Positions 10,392 through 22,830 of a DNA stretch of 64,000 nt are shown piece after piece. The stretch is from NCBI GenBank assembly GCA_007449985.2, contig VIIQ02000085.1:372001-436000 (forward strand), given 5' to 3'. Position 1 is the first letter of the stretch. Each line of letters opens with the position of its first letter. The stretch comes from Desmodesmus armatus (taxonomy: Eukaryota > Chlorophyta > Chlorophyceae > Sphaeropleales > Scenedesmaceae). Made by a program: the position numbers and the translations under genes. The notes under the pieces were generated by a model. The model did no database searches and was not told the DNA's origin. It was given only the letters and a program-made list of their open reading frames with translations.

Positions 10392-13300
10392 AACTGCGGC
10401 TGTGGAGGGCATACTGTGCCCCAATTGGATCTAAATTGGACCTCAAATCCCACCCCTCAAATTGAATTGACAACACGGGAGCGATATTACACATAGACAC
10501 AGTCACCGCACATCAATGGCATTACACCAAGGCCACACGGTCCAAGCACACCCACTTCTCCCCGCCCCAATCGGATCTGAACTGGACCTCATTCAAATCC
10601 CACACGCTGTTCCCACCACAGCCCTTGAACTGGTCTGGGCTGTTGAAGGCCTTGTGAGTCCACTCTCCAGCAAAGTATGGCAGGTACCACACAAAGCGCC
10701 AGTAGTAGTCGGCACAGGTGGTGGGAGGGGGATGTGCTGGTGGGGAGGGTGTGTATGTGTGTGTGTGGTCGCACCCCTTCACACCCCCCACCTGGCCCCA
10801 GATCGCTGTTCTCAGGATCCCCTTTCTCTCGAAAAGATCAATTTAAATCTGCAAATTTGCAGGGGTCTGGTGGGGTGGGCGAGGGCTTGTGGGTGGGGGG
10901 TGTGAAGGGGTGTATGTGTGTGGTCGCACCCCTTCACACCCCCCACCTGGCCCCAGATCGGTGTTCTCTCTGCAGGCGGGGGGCCAAGGGCCTAGCCAGG
11001 AGTTGTGCTGGGGACAACTGCGGCTGTGGAGGGCATACTGTGCCCCAATTGGATCTAAATTGGACCTCAAATCCCACCCCTCAAATTGAATTGACAACAC
11101 GGGAGCGATATTACACATAGACACAGTCACCGCACATCAATGGCATTACACCAAGGCCACACGGTCCAAGCACACCCACTTCTCCCCGCCCCAATCGGAT
11201 CTGAACTGGACCTCATCCAAATCCCACACGCCGTTCCCACCACAGCCCTTGAACTGGTCTGGGCTGTTGAAGGCCTTGTGAGTCCACTCTCCAGCAAAGT
11301 ATGGCAGGTACCACACAAAGCGCCAGTAGTAGTCGGCACAGGTGGTGGGAGGGGGATGTGCTGGTGGGGAGGGTGTGTATGTGTGTGTGTGGTCGCACCC
11401 CTTCACACCCCCCACCTGGCCCCAGATCGCTGTTCTCAGGATCCCCTTTCTCTCGAAAAGATCAATTTAAATCTGCAAATTTGCAGGGGTCTGGTGGGGT
11501 GGGCGAGGGCTTGTGGGTGGGGGGTGTGAAGGGGTGTATGTGTGTGGTCGCACCCCTTCACACCCCCCACCTGGCCCCAGATCGGTGTTCTCTCTGCAGG
11601 CGGGGGGCCAAGGGCCTAGCCAGGAGTTGTGCTGGGGACAACTGCGGCTGTGGAGGGCATACTGTGCCCCAATTGGATCTAAATTGGACCTCAAATCCCA
11701 CCCCTCAAATTGAATTGACAACACGGGAGCGATATTACACATAGACACAGTCACCGCACATCAATGGCATTACACCAAGGCCACACGGTCCAAGCACACC
11801 CACTTCTCCCCGCCCCAATCGGATCTGAACTGGACCTCATCCAAATCCCACACGCCGTTCCCACCACAGCCCTTGAACTGGTCTGGGCTGTTGAAGGCCT
11901 TGTGAGTCCACTCTCCAGCAAAGTATGGCAGGTACCACACAAAGCGCCAGTAGTAGTCGGCACAGGTGGTGGGAGGGGGATGTGCTGGTGGGGAGGGTGT
12001 GTATGTGTGTGTGTGGTCGCACCCCTTCACACCCCCCACCTGGCCCCAGATCGCTGTTCTCAGGATCCCCTTTCTCTCGAAAAGATCAATTTAAATCTGC
12101 AAATTTGCAGGGGTCTGGTGGGGTGGGCGAGGGCTTGTGGGTGGGGGGTGTGAAGGGGTGTATGTGTGTGGTCGCACCCCTTCACACCCCCCACCTGGCC
12201 CCAGATCGGTGTTCTCTCTGCAGGCGGGGGGCCAAGGGCCTAGCCAGGAGTTGTGCTGGGGACAACTGCGGCTGTGGAGGGCATACTGTGCCCCAATTGG
12301 ATCTAAATTGGACCTCAAATCCCACCCCTCAAATTGAATTGACAACACGGGAGCGATATTACACATAGACACAGTCACCGCACATCAATGGCATTACACC
12401 AAGGCCACACGGTCCAAGCACACCCACTTCTCCCCGCCCCAATCGGATCTGAACTGGACCTCATTCAAATCCCACACGCCGTTCCCACCACAGCCCTTGA
12501 ACTGGTCTGGGCTGTTGAAGGCCTTGTGAGTCCACTCTCCAGCAAAGTATGGCAGGTACCACACAAAGCGCCAGTAGTAGTCGGCACAGGTGGTGGGAGG
12601 GGGATGTGCTGGTGGGGAGGGTGTGTATGTGTGTGTGTGGTCGCACCCCTTCACACCCCCCACCTGGCCCCAGATCGCTGTTCTCAGGATCCCCTTTCTC
12701 TCGAAAAGATCAATTTAAATCTGCAAATTTGCAGGGGTCTGGTGGGGTGGGCGAGGGCTTGTGGGTGGGGGGTGTGAAGGGGTGTATGTGTGTGGTCGCA
12801 CCCCTTCACACCCCCCACCTGGCCCCAGATCGGTGTTCTCTCTGCAGGCGGGGGGCCAAGGGCCTAGCCAGGAGTTGTGCTGGGGACAACTGCGGCTGTG
12901 GAGGGCATACTGTGCCCCAATTGGATCTAAATTGGACCTCAAATCCCACCCCTCAAATTGAATTGACAACACGGGAGCGATATTACACATAGACACAGTC
13001 ACCGCACATCAATGGCATTACACCAAGGCCACACGGTCCAAGCACACCCACTTCTCCCCGCCCCAATCGGATCTGAACTGGACCTCATCCAAATCCCACA
13101 CGCCGTTCCCACCACAGCCCTTGAACTGGTCTGGGCTGTTGAAGGCCTTGTGAGTCCACTCTCCAGCAAAGTATGGCAGGTACCACACAAAGCGCCAGTA
13201 GTAGTCGGCACAGGTGGTGGGAGGGGGATGTGCTGGTGGGGAGGGTGTGTATGTGTGTGTGTGGTCGCACCCCTTCACACCCCCCACCTGGCCCCAGATC

Positions 13301-14465
13301 GCTGTTCTCAGGATCCCCTTTCTCTCGAAAAGATCAATTTAAATCTGCAAATTTGCAGGGGTCTGGTGGGGTGGGCGAGGGCTTGTGGGTGGGGGGTGTG
13401 AAGGGGTGTATGTGTGTGGTCGCACCCCTTCACACCCCCCACCTGGCCCCAGATCGGTGTTCTCTCTGCAGGCGGGGGGCCAAGGGCCTAGCCAGGAGTT
13501 GTGCTGGGGACAACTGCGGCTGTGGAGGGCATACTGTGCCCCAATTGGATCTAAATTGGACCTCAAATCCCACCCCTCAAATTGAATTGACAACACGGGA
13601 GCGATATTACACATAGACACAGTCACCGCACATCAATGGCATTACACCAAGGCCACACGGTCCAAGCACACCCACTTCTCCCCGCCCCAATCGGATCTGA
13701 ACTGGACCTCATTCAAATCCCACACGCCGTTCCCACCACAGCCCTTGAACTGGTCTGGGCTGTTGAAGGCCTTGTGAGTCCACTCTCCAGCAAAGTATGG
13801 CAGGTACCACACAAAGCGCCAGTAGTAGTCGGCACAGGTGGTGGGAGGGGGATGTGCTGGTGGGGAGGGTGTGTATGTGTGTGTGTGTGGTCGCACCCCT
13901 TCACACCCCCCACCTGGCCCCAGATCGCTGTTCTCAGGATCCCCTTTCTCTCGAAAAGATCAATTTAAATCTGCAAATTTGCAGGGGTCTGGTGGGGTGG
14001 GCGAGGGCTTGTGGGTGGGGGGTGTGAAGGGGTGTATGTGTGTGGTCGCACCCCTTCACACCCCCCACCTGGCCCCAGATCGGTGTTCTCTCTGCAGGCG
14101 GGGGGCCAAGGGCCTAGCCAGGAGTTGTGCTGGGGACAACTGCGGCTGTGGAGGGCATACTGTGCCCCAATTGGATCTAAATTGGACCTCAAATCTCACC
14201 CCTCAAATTGAATTGACAACACGGGAGCGATATTACACATAGACACAGTCACCGCACATCAATGGCATTACACCAAGGCCACACGGTCCAAGCACACCCA
14301 CTTCTCCCCGCCCCAATCGGATCTGAACTGGACCTCATCCAAATCCCACACGCCGTTCCCACCACAGCCCTTGAACTGGTCTGGGCTGTTGAAGGCCTTG
14401 TGAGTCCACTCTCCAGCAAAGTATGGCAGGTACCACACAAAGCGCCAGTAGTAGTCGGCACAGTA
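10392..14465 (-). repeat. 624-bp tandem array of the expansin last exon and 3' flank, about 6.5 units
   Basis: Unit starts recur at 10392, 11016, 11640, 12264, 12888, 13512 and 14138. Spacing is 624 bp, except one 626-bp unit with an extra GT in its GTGTGT run. Each unit carries the expansin exon 10 reading frame (CADYYWRFVWYLPYF to CLDRVALV-stop) on the minus strand plus a non-coding stretch with two internal near-copies of about 50 bp. Units are almost identical. Visible differences are a C/T that changes Asp to Asn (NEV versus DEV), a CTG/CCG change in the first copy, and a C/T near 14193. The terminal unit is the functional exon 10. In the other six the acceptor region is replaced, and the nearby CCAG sites give the wrong phase after exon 9. 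Confidence 0.93.
14233..14237 (-). terminator. Candidate poly(A) signal of the expansin gene
   Basis: TGTAA on the minus strand, about 30 nt past the TAA stop. TGTAA is the usual green-algal signal. The same motif is present in each array unit. No cleavage site can be seen. Confidence 0.45.
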
Positions 14466-17316
14466 CCTGACGGGGAAGCACAGCCAGCACACAGTGCGCC
14501 TCAGTGCCTGAGTAGTTGCGTCAGCCCCCAAGGGCTGTGTCATGTGGCCCTGCAGCTGCCTTTCAAAGTCGGCTGGAGTGGCTTGGCACCTGATGGTTCC
14601 TTGTGGGACAAGTAGGCAGCCTGAAATTCATGTAGCATGCAAGATGTCGAGGAAGGAGCAGCCGCTAGCCTGGCAGTGGTGGGCGTGCAACATATTGGTT
14701 CCTGCTGTACTCACTGGCAGACTGGCTCGAAGGCATCAGGCTTGACGTCGTAGATCTTGACGATGTTGCACTGTCCCTTGGTTCCCCTGATGCTGATCTG
14801 AATGTCAGGCACCTTTGCAGCAGTTCCCTCCCAGCCAGCAACGCCCACATACACCCAGAATTCCAGCTTGTACTTGCCCTGGAAGGCACCAGGGTTGGTC
14901 TTGAAGCTGATGGCACCCTGTAACAGCAGGCACCAAGCAGAGGTAACAGGCAGAGCTGTAGAGGCAGGCGTGCTGGCTGCAGGGTTGCACACTAATGGCC
15001 ATAGCTGCAGCCGCTCAGACCACGGAGGTCTGAGACCACTGCAAACCCATGTGCTGGACAAGTTGTCAAAAGGTGCTGACAGGTATGCCACCCTCGTGTT
15101 AGCTAGACATTGCAAGGGCCCTGTCCACCAATGCAGCCCACTGGGCTGCAATTGGCAGAGCACTTGCAATTGGCAGCACACCTTGTTCTTGATACTTGAG
15201 CAGTAGGCAGAGCCGCCACGCATGCCATCCTTCTGTGCATCCTTGTGTGGCTTCACCCATGTGTTCCAGGAGTTGTCCCACCTGCAATCAAACAACCGAT
15301 GTTGAACATGTTGGTCTGGGGGACTGTCTTGCAAGAGCTTGCATCGGCCATACCAGCACACTGATTTAACAGACTGGTCAAGCAGATGCTGCACAGGGGT
15401 ACTCACCAGCCGCTCCCTGCACAGTTGAGGCCATGGCACCCCAGCACAGTGTCTAGGCAGGTCACACCTGGCAGCTGCTAGCTATTCCAGACTGCACGAG
15501 TGCTCATGATAGACCCTGAACATCATGATGGACCAGCAACAATGTGTTAACAATTGTACCAAGTTGGCGCTGCGCCCGGCAACCAACTACGCACCTCCAG
15601 CTGACCCAGGCTGCACACGGTGTCAGGCAGGTGTGTGCCCAGGGGCACCACTCACCAGTTGCCGTCGATGCCATCGAAGTAGATGTAGTTGCAGCTCTTC
15701 TCACCAGTGTACTCAGACCAGTCACGCAGGGGGCGGCCCTGGCCCCAGTCAGGCTGAGATGGTGGGTTGCTTGGGTTGCTGATGGCGGGGGCGGGGTTCA
15801 CTGGCTTGTAGTCGCAGGGCACTGCGCAGCAAACACACCAGCCAATGGTCAAAACCTGACGTCATCCTGCAAGCAACGTGGCCTGCAGCCCGGCTTTTGT
15901 GACCAGTCCTGCAGCTTTGGGGGCATCAGTCCCAACCGAGGAATTCATCAGCACGGCTGGTGTGAACCATTGTGCTGAGCCTGCAGGGTCACAGACAGTA
16001 CTGGGCCTTGGCAACCTACCCTGCCTGTACTTGATGCCCACAACACCCCACTTGGCGTCGGCCAACTTCTCAAACGCCCAGATAGAGACATCAAGGTGGT
16101 CCATGTCACCGCAGCACCACCGCTTGTTGGAGTAGGCATTTGCAGGGTATGTGCAGGGACATGTGTCCGTGATCCGCACCACCACAGACTGCAAGCAGGG
16201 GGGTGGTGGTCACGGGTGGGGGACGTGAGATGAAGGGAGGTCAGGCAGGAAGGCATGGAAGGTGTTTTCCTAGCCCGGCTGGGTGGAGGCAATCATGGCC
16301 AACTGCCAGCATGGCACGTAGGGTTGTGGGCCACTTCACTTCTGTTGCAAGCTCAGGTCGGGACATGGCATGTCGCTGCTGAAAAGGGTTGCACAGTTGA
16401 GTCGCTCTGACCGCATGCCAGCTTCAGGCAGGTGCTCATGTTCATGAGGGTTGCTGTCAGGGACAGGCGTCCACAGTATGCAGACCCCCTGATGACACGA
16501 ACGAGCATGCTGGCAGCACGCACCTGTGATGTGTCGTAGCAACTGTATGTACGGTCAAGCTGCTTGCCATAGTTATCATGGATCCATGCTTGATTGCAGG
16601 CCACCTCAAAGCAGATGCCGCAAGAGTCGGAGTAGTCAGGGTGGTAGTCAGTGATGGCGGCTACATCCCACCTGCAGGACAGCAGCCAGTCAGTCCCCTG
16701 ACCGGCGGCTGTAAGCCACCATGTACGCGCTGATTGTCAACCAGCGGATGCTATGCATGCGGAGTGTGCTGTACATGGCCTGCAGGTGCATGGCACACCA
16801 GCCAGCACACAACTCACCCATGAGGCTCGTCCTTCCATATCGCACCATACCCACAAGAGCCTTTGTGGATGCTCCAGTCATCAGTGCCTGCAAGGGTGCA
16901 TGCAGGACAAGCTGGCTTTCAGCACATGGCTTCTCCGGCTGTGAAAGACTGTCCTGCATGTCCTGCATGTTCTGCATGTCCTGCATAACCTGCAGGACAT
17001 GTCAGATGTATGCATGCCTGGCCAGTGCCTTGCCACGCTTGTCACCAGCATCGTGCGCGTCTGCAACTGCACGCGCAGAAGTGCTGCAGCCACAGTGGGC
17101 TCACCGTAGTAGGTGGCACGGCCTTCCTTCCACCTGTGTCGGCATCAACAGCAGGTCTAGGTCAGTAACAGTCGACCATGTGTGGCTAGGTGCTCAGCTG
17201 CTGGCAGCCAGGGGTGCGGGATAGCGCCTTCAGACTCACTGCCAATCAATGCCTGCAGCGGCTGTGCCACACAAGGCCAGCACCAGCGCCAGCACAGCAC
17301 AGCATCTGCTGCGCAT
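14268..17316 (-). CDS. Secreted expansin-like protein with C-terminal carbohydrate-binding-like region
   Basis: Probably loosens or binds cell-wall polysaccharide outside the cell. Nine exons: 17240-17316, 17105-17133, 16818-16887, 16524-16671, 16020-16188, 15656-15821, 15182-15281, 14715-14917, 14268-14466. They total 1161 nt, 386 residues, in frame. Residues 1-22 form a signal peptide (MRSRCCAVLALVLALCG). The double-psi beta-barrel domain follows: GRATYYGG, DDWSIHKGSCGYG, WDVAAITDYHPDYSDSCG, ITDTCPCTYPANAYSNKRWC, then D-M-D-H-L-D (the expansin HFD site, His139/Asp141) and FEKLADAKWGVVGIKYR. After a Pro-rich linker, about 185 residues replace the short plant expansin domain 2 and look like a beta-sandwich binding module. 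A small extra exon near 15410 cannot be excluded, but direct joining keeps the phase. Exon 10 founded the adjacent array. Confidence 0.88.
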
Positions 17317-17936
17317 GTTGTTGAGGTGGAAGCTGCAGAACGGGCTTGCGAATGTTGTTGGGTTCCTGGGCGTGTCACTGGGGGCACTCTGCAGCACAAC
17401 AGCACACCAGACAAGTCAAGGTTTAAGCTGCTGTTGTTGTTGCGGCCTCGCCACAACTAGCTGCAAAACCTGGCTATTCGATTGGCATTCGACATGCGAT
17501 AGGAGCAATTTATAATAAAAAAGGTTGGCCGATGTGCCCTCTGCAGGGCCAAACCCGGTTCGCGCGCTGTGCAGCAGATTGCAGCCCCTGGTCTAGCAAA
17601 CTCACAGTGGTGCCTGTCCACGGCAATGATGCTGGATTTGCTGAAAGAAGTGCGGCCGTGCTTAGCCAGACGAGCAGGGCACTGATCACAACAGCACTGC
17701 TGCGTTTGAAAGGCGAATGACGTCGCTGGCTGCTTCGTTGCACTCAGACGATTGTTCAACGCTGGCCGTCTTGTATCCAAAGTTCCTGAACGTCAAGACT
17801 TTATCCAACTTCAGGAGTCAGACAGACGGTTTTACCTCGAGGGTTTTGTTGCAGCAGCAAACGTGAGCAACAGGTGTCGTTCAAGCGACCGAACAGCATA
17901 CAGCGTGTTGAATTCGATAATTCCGTGTGATCAAGA
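17317..17936. other. Intergenic, expansin promoter side
   Basis: It lies between the start of the expansin gene and the stop of the antiporter, both on the minus strand. It should contain the expansin promoter and antiporter 3' UTR. I see no coding segment. Confidence 0.5.
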
Positions 17937-20900
17937 TTACAACCCAACAACAGGCGGGGGGAGGCCGTGCAGCGCGAGATAGCAGCTGTTTGCTGCTGCA
18001 TATCCTGCCAGCGCCCATGGGGTGACCTTGCGCAGGTACCACACAAACCCAACACCCTCCAGCCCCATGTACGCCACACCAGCAGCAGATCCAATCACCA
18101 GCAGGGATCCTCCGGTGCCTGCAGCAGCAGGCAGCACACAGAACAGGGGGTGTGGTAACACACTGCAAGAGCCTCAAGGCGTCGGCAAGACCTTAGAAAC
18201 ACAGCAGAAGTGCAGCTTGCAGCTGTCGCACAACACACCTCCATCCTCGCACTCAAGCACCTGTGCCACTGTCATGCTATTCTTGACTGATTACCTGCAC
18301 ACAGCGCAATTAGCTGCCAAAGCTGGGCATCCTGTGGTACTTGGCTTGTGTCGTACATGCCCATGGTGGCTGCTACAAGTGGCACCTGCGAAGAGGCAGC
18401 AACAGCGCAAAACAAGGTTGCGCACATGATGCAGGAAGTAGCCCCAGCCCATCGGGTGCTGATAGCCACAGCACCAGTTGACAGTGCCAAGCCAAAGCAA
18501 GAACGTCCGCAGCGTGCTTAAAACAATCAAAGTATAGGCTTACTGTCCCTCTGTCCCTTGCTCACATTGTCAATCACAGCACTGGCCAAGCCAATGGCTG
18601 CAGCAATGATGTTGACATCCGCAACAGCCTGGTTGAGTTCTGTAGCCAGCAGTTGCAGCAGCCCAGCAGCATTGAGCGCTTCGACGCTCAGCAGGATGCC
18701 CATGAAAAACATCACACCTCCTGCGCAGCCCAGCACAGCAGGACTGAGCTTCAGTGTGTGGTCCGCATCCCATTGCAGGGCACATGCTGCTAGTGATTGG
18801 TCACAGTCACACCTTGGTATCTCAACAAGGTGACGGCTTGTATCACACGCAACAAGCGCGCCAGCACAGCATGTGCGTGCAACATGCAGCCAACCATGTT
18901 GTCGTCCACACACTCACCAATGTCCAGGTTGCGCAGCGCATCTTGTACCCGCGGGTACTGCTTGCTCTCTCCAAAGTGCAGCGCGTCAGTGACCATCCAC
19001 AGTATTCCCAAGCCACTGAGCATCCCCATGTAGGGTGGCAGGCCAGTCAGGTACTTGAACAACGGCACGAATAGCAGTGCACCCAGGCCCACTGACAGCA
19101 CAAGGACATCGCGATTGAATACTTCGAGCTGCAGGTCTGCTGGCGGCTGCAGGGGGGCAGCTGCAGCTGCTGCAGCTGGTTGTTGCGGCTGCTGGCCGTC
19201 ACCCTGCCAAGCGCTGCCTGCAGATGCTGCAGCAGCTGCCGTGCCACCAGCACGCTCAGGCAGAGCTTGCTGTGCTTGGTATTGCTGCAGAGAGCTGGTG
19301 GGCCGTGTGACAGGCCCCTGCAGCTCAGGGGCTTGTGCGCACAGAGCAGCAACTGGTACGGCTGTTGATACAAGCGACGGCAGAAGCAGGTCTCGCATTG
19401 TCGCCCAAGGTGTGATCTGACCATGTATCCAGAGCATCTGCAGCAAACACACCGCGTGCGCAGGCGCACATTACAGCTCAGCCCCAACAATGCTTGAATC
19501 TACAAGCAGGCACCATCCTACAAATTGCATGGGGGTTGTCCCTTGGGTGAACATGCTGTAAAAAGCAGCCAAGGTACATGCCATCACTGCACCCCCCTGC
19601 CAACTTGCCAAGAAGCCATTCCTACCGTTGTGGTGACATCTCCAATTGGTGTCCAGGCACCGCCAGCATTAGCAGCTATCACCACCACAGCTCCCAGCAG
19701 CTTGCGGAACTCTGGATCGTCAGGCACCGCCCTCTGCACAGCAGGCATGGACCCAGCAGGCCGACATTGTGTCATCAAACTGCTCGGGCTTTGTCGGATG
19801 CAGGCCATGCAACAAAGCACACCAAGCTTCACCCGTCCAAGTCAGTCCAAGTCGGTCAAGACACCTGTGTACATGCAGGCTGAAAGCGGGCCTGCGATAT
19901 GCCTAGGGCTGATGCACCAGTGCATGCGATCTTGTGCAGTGCTGCAGGACAACAAACCTGCAGGACAGATATCATCACGATGGTGGTTGTCAAGTTGTCC
20001 AGCACAGCGCTCATGCCGAATGTCAGCGCGGCCACAAACCAGGTCAGGGTGGACCTTTGGTCAGCCCGGACCCATGCGCTCAGACGGTTGAAGCCTCCAT
20101 GCGAGTCCACAACTTCAACAATGGTCATGGCACCCAGCAGGAAGAAGATGAGCTCTGACACTGATGCCAGTGCAGCCGCAATCTCAGTGTCGACCTGGTT
20201 CAGCAGCACCAGCACAGCTCACAGTTGAGAGCGTAAGAGACATCAGAAATCACATGTGAAACCAGCACCTCCAAGGTCAAATGTCGGCGTTGATAAGGCC
20301 CCAAGTGCGCACACCCCCGGGGACAGAGGCGGGGCGTAAGTGGCGCTGCCACAGATCCTCAAAACGCATGTGCCGTCCTCAATGGGCTCAAGGTCAATGT
20401 GAGCAAACTGTTAGCGCCAGCACACCAAGAGTGTGTACAACTCTTGTGTTCTTATTTCGTCAGGGCTGCAGGCTTGAGGCATGCGTGCTGCCGCTGCTGT
20501 CTGCCACCAACGCCGTTGTACTGCGGCTGCCAACAATAGGAGCAAGGCACTAGGTGTGTGTGTGCATGCCAGCCTGACTTACTTGGACGCCTCCGCCATC
20601 ACTGTAGATTGTCCAAAGGGACACTGCCATCACCAGCGCAACACCCGCTTTGTTCAGGCCTACCACCTCCTCTACAAAGATGCCTATGTACCCTAGGCCG
20701 AAAAGAAGGGTCATGGAAAGCCCCTAAAAGCCAATGGCAACAGGAGTGGGATGATGTTTTGTCAGCACAAAAAAGTTCAAGCGCAACGGCAACAGGCTAC
20801 ACACACTTTCATATGGTTGCACTCTGGTACGTCTTGCAGCATGTCAGCTAATGCAGTGCAGTGAGGCCTGCCACACACTATGCAGCAAGATGTCTGATCA

Positions 20901-21280
20901 TGCACTTGCGCCTTCAAGACACAGAGCATGTTCGTTCCCTACCTTGTGTTCATCAACCCAACTGTGGTCCAGGATGCCTGCCAGCACTGTTGCAATGCCG
21001 CTTATGCCAATGGCCTTGTACACGTCAGCTCTGTTGGCCGCCAAAGTTTCCTCGTTTGCTGCTGCCACAGCTGCTGCACTCATGCCGCCCAGGTTGGGTG
21101 AAGGCTGGTCCTGCACACTGAGCTGTAACTGAGAGGTGGCCACCTCTGCTGCTGTGTGTATGCTGCGCTGCGGCCCTTGGAGCAGGTCCTGCACAACAGC
21201 CTGGCTAGCAGACGCTGCTGGGCCATCAGGTTCATCAAGGCTGCCCCCAGTACTGGACACTGAGTCAGCCTTTGGGGCGA
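17937..21280 (-). CDS. NHD1: NhaD-type Na+/H+ antiporter (plant NHD1-like), 5' end unresolved
   Basis: Predicted Na+/H+ exchange across a membrane, in plants the chloroplast envelope. Exons: 20943-21280 (5' limit set at a TTAGCTGCAG acceptor), 20583-20723, 19958-20194, 19626-19733, 18918-19437, 18566-18720, 18295-18385, 17937-18118. Phases agree at every junction; about 590 residues plus the missing start. Landmarks: HSWVDEHK, LLFGLGYIGIFVEE, LLGAMTIVEVVDSHGGF, DNLTTTIVMISVLQ, AANAGGAWTPIGDVTTTMLW, LTGLPPYMGMLSGLG, DNVPLVAATMGMYDTSQVPQ and GSLLVIGSAAGVAYMG. The paired conserved Asp-Asn motifs (VLDNLTTT, IDNVPLVA) are typical of the ion-transporter superfamily core. An Ala/Gln/Pro-rich loop of about 70 residues lies in exon 18918-19437. 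The start, likely with a plastid transit peptide, is upstream of 21280 and could not be fixed. Confidence 0.87.
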
Positions 21281-21889
21281 CTGCAGCTAACTTGGAGTGC
21301 CTTGAGTCGTGCCTACACTGGTGCCATGTTCCTCTGGGCCGCCTGCATGGCTGCGAGCCATGGCATGCACCGCTCTGCGCACATGGGACAGCATTGGTCG
21401 GGGTGTGCACACCGATCAGCACCAGGTTGTGCAACAAGAAACGGGAGTCGTTGATGCAGCACTGTGCTTCACAACCTGACAGATACTCACAATCTTCCTG
21501 CATAGCATAGTCAGCAGCAGCAGCACTGTATCTACAGCTGAGGTGTCCACCACCAAACTGTTGAACAGCTGAGGTGTCTCAAACCGAGAATGCGGCCTTG
21601 TTGAACCTGTGGCATGCCATGGCTCGGACGTGTAACAAATCGTCAGAATTGCGCAATGCAACACTGGGTCCTGACAGTCTTTGCGGCACTCCATGAACCT
21701 GCCCATGAACGTTCAGTCGGTCAACAGGATTTACGTTCAGTCGGTCAACAGGATTTACTCGCATATGACTTTGCTGATCTGATCAAGGTTTGTATACTTC
21801 ATCTGAATGCAATGCGCTTGTTCCTGGCCAGCTTTGTGCGCTGTGAGTTTCATTGCCAACCTTGCTGATCTTGAGCGCACAGCTGCAGC
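21281..21889. promoter_or_regulatory. Region between antiporter and PLP3 genes
   Basis: It should contain the missing first exon(s) of the antiporter and both divergent promoters. A candidate first exon ending at a GTGAGT donor near 21490 (start ATG at 21503) can be drawn but does not look like a transit peptide. A 24-bp unit is repeated exactly twice at 21710-21757. Confidence 0.45.
21710..21757. repeat. 24-bp tandem duplication
   Basis: Two identical 24-bp units, 21710-21733 and 21734-21757, upstream of the PLP3 start. Confidence 0.85.
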
Positions 21890-22830
21890 ATGGCCGAGTA
21901 CCACACCGTTTACAAGGGCCCTGAGGGTGAAACCACACAATGGGAGGATATACAGGTCAAACTCGGCAACATGGCTCCCAAACCAAAGCCCTGGAAACCA
22001 GATGCCTACCAGCCGGAGGCGGAGCAGCAGAAGGACCAGCAGTTCCTGGACAAGCAGGATGAACGGGAGCTGCGGGACTTGGAGGATGAATTTGATGATG
22101 ACAGGGCACTGGAAGAGTACCGGTGAGCCATTATCGCAGTCCCATCAAGCATCAGCCCAGACGCCACACGCATACATGACCCCGCTGCCAGGCTGGCCTC
22201 TCTTAGTTGCCCCAGTGATCTCTCTGCAGCCTTCCCCACAACCAACTCCTGCTGCATGCAGGGAAATGCTTACACCTGACTGATGCTTGCTGCGCGTGCT
22301 GACTGGCTGACTGTGGCCACTGCAGGAAGCAGCGCATGCAGGAGCTGCAGGCGGCAGCAGCGCGGCCACGGTTTGGTTCAGTCGAGGAGATCACTAGCAA
22401 CGAGTTTGTGCAGAAGGTCACTGATGCCAGTGAGTCCTACTGGGTGGTCTGCTTCCTGTACAAGGCCAGCCATGCAGGCTGTCAGCTGCTGGGCGAGTGC
22501 CTCACAGAGCTCGCTCAAAAGTACCCCAGCACACGGTTTGTCAAAATCATCTCCACCAGCTGTATACCGAACTACCCAGACCAGAACCTGCCAACACTAC
22601 TGCTGTACCACAACCGAGCCTGCGTCAAGCACATGATAGGGCTGGCGCAGTTTGGCGGGCAGCGGGCGACTCCTGAGCAGGTGGCGCTAGTCCTCAACGG
22701 CTACGGCCCTGTGTGTGCTGAGGGAGGCGGGGAGGAGGAGGCAGCGCATCAGCAGGTCAAAGGCTTGGTGCAGCGGATGCTGGCGCAGCGGGAGCGGGAC
22801 GAGGAGGATGAAAGCAGCGACTTTGACTGA
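21890..22830 (+). CDS. PLP3: Phosducin-like protein 3 (PDCL3/VIAF family)
   Basis: Cytosolic cochaperone of the CCT chaperonin, involved in tubulin and actin folding. Two exons, 21890-22122 and 22326-22830, joined in phase 2 (donor GTGAGC, acceptor CACTGCAG). The product has 245 residues, close to the family length of about 240. The N-terminal helix region (MAEYHTVYKGPEGETTQWED, then DERELRDLEDEFDDDRALEEYRKQRMQELQ) and the thioredoxin-like fold (FGSVEEITSNEFVQKV, YWVVCFLYK, FVKIISTSCIPNYPDQNLPT, FGGQRATPEQV) are complete. The fold lacks a CxxC redox pair, as expected. The C-terminus is acidic (ERDEEDESSDFD). Confidence 0.94.

Noticed and set aside
10516..14615. Repeated plus-strand ORFs of 129, 147 and 66 codons across the array
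   Set aside because: They recur only because the 624-bp unit recurs. The opposite strand carries the conserved expansin exon frame, and the plus-strand products have no family landmarks.
15400..15440. Extra small expansin exon encoding GLNCAGSGW-like residues
   Set aside because: A GTGAGT donor is present, but every acceptor tried gives a stop or breaks the phase between exons 6 and 7. Direct joining is clean.
17935..17941. TGTAA overlapping the antiporter stop as its poly(A) signal
   Set aside because: It overlaps the coding end itself, leaving no room for a normal 3' UTR; probably coincidental.
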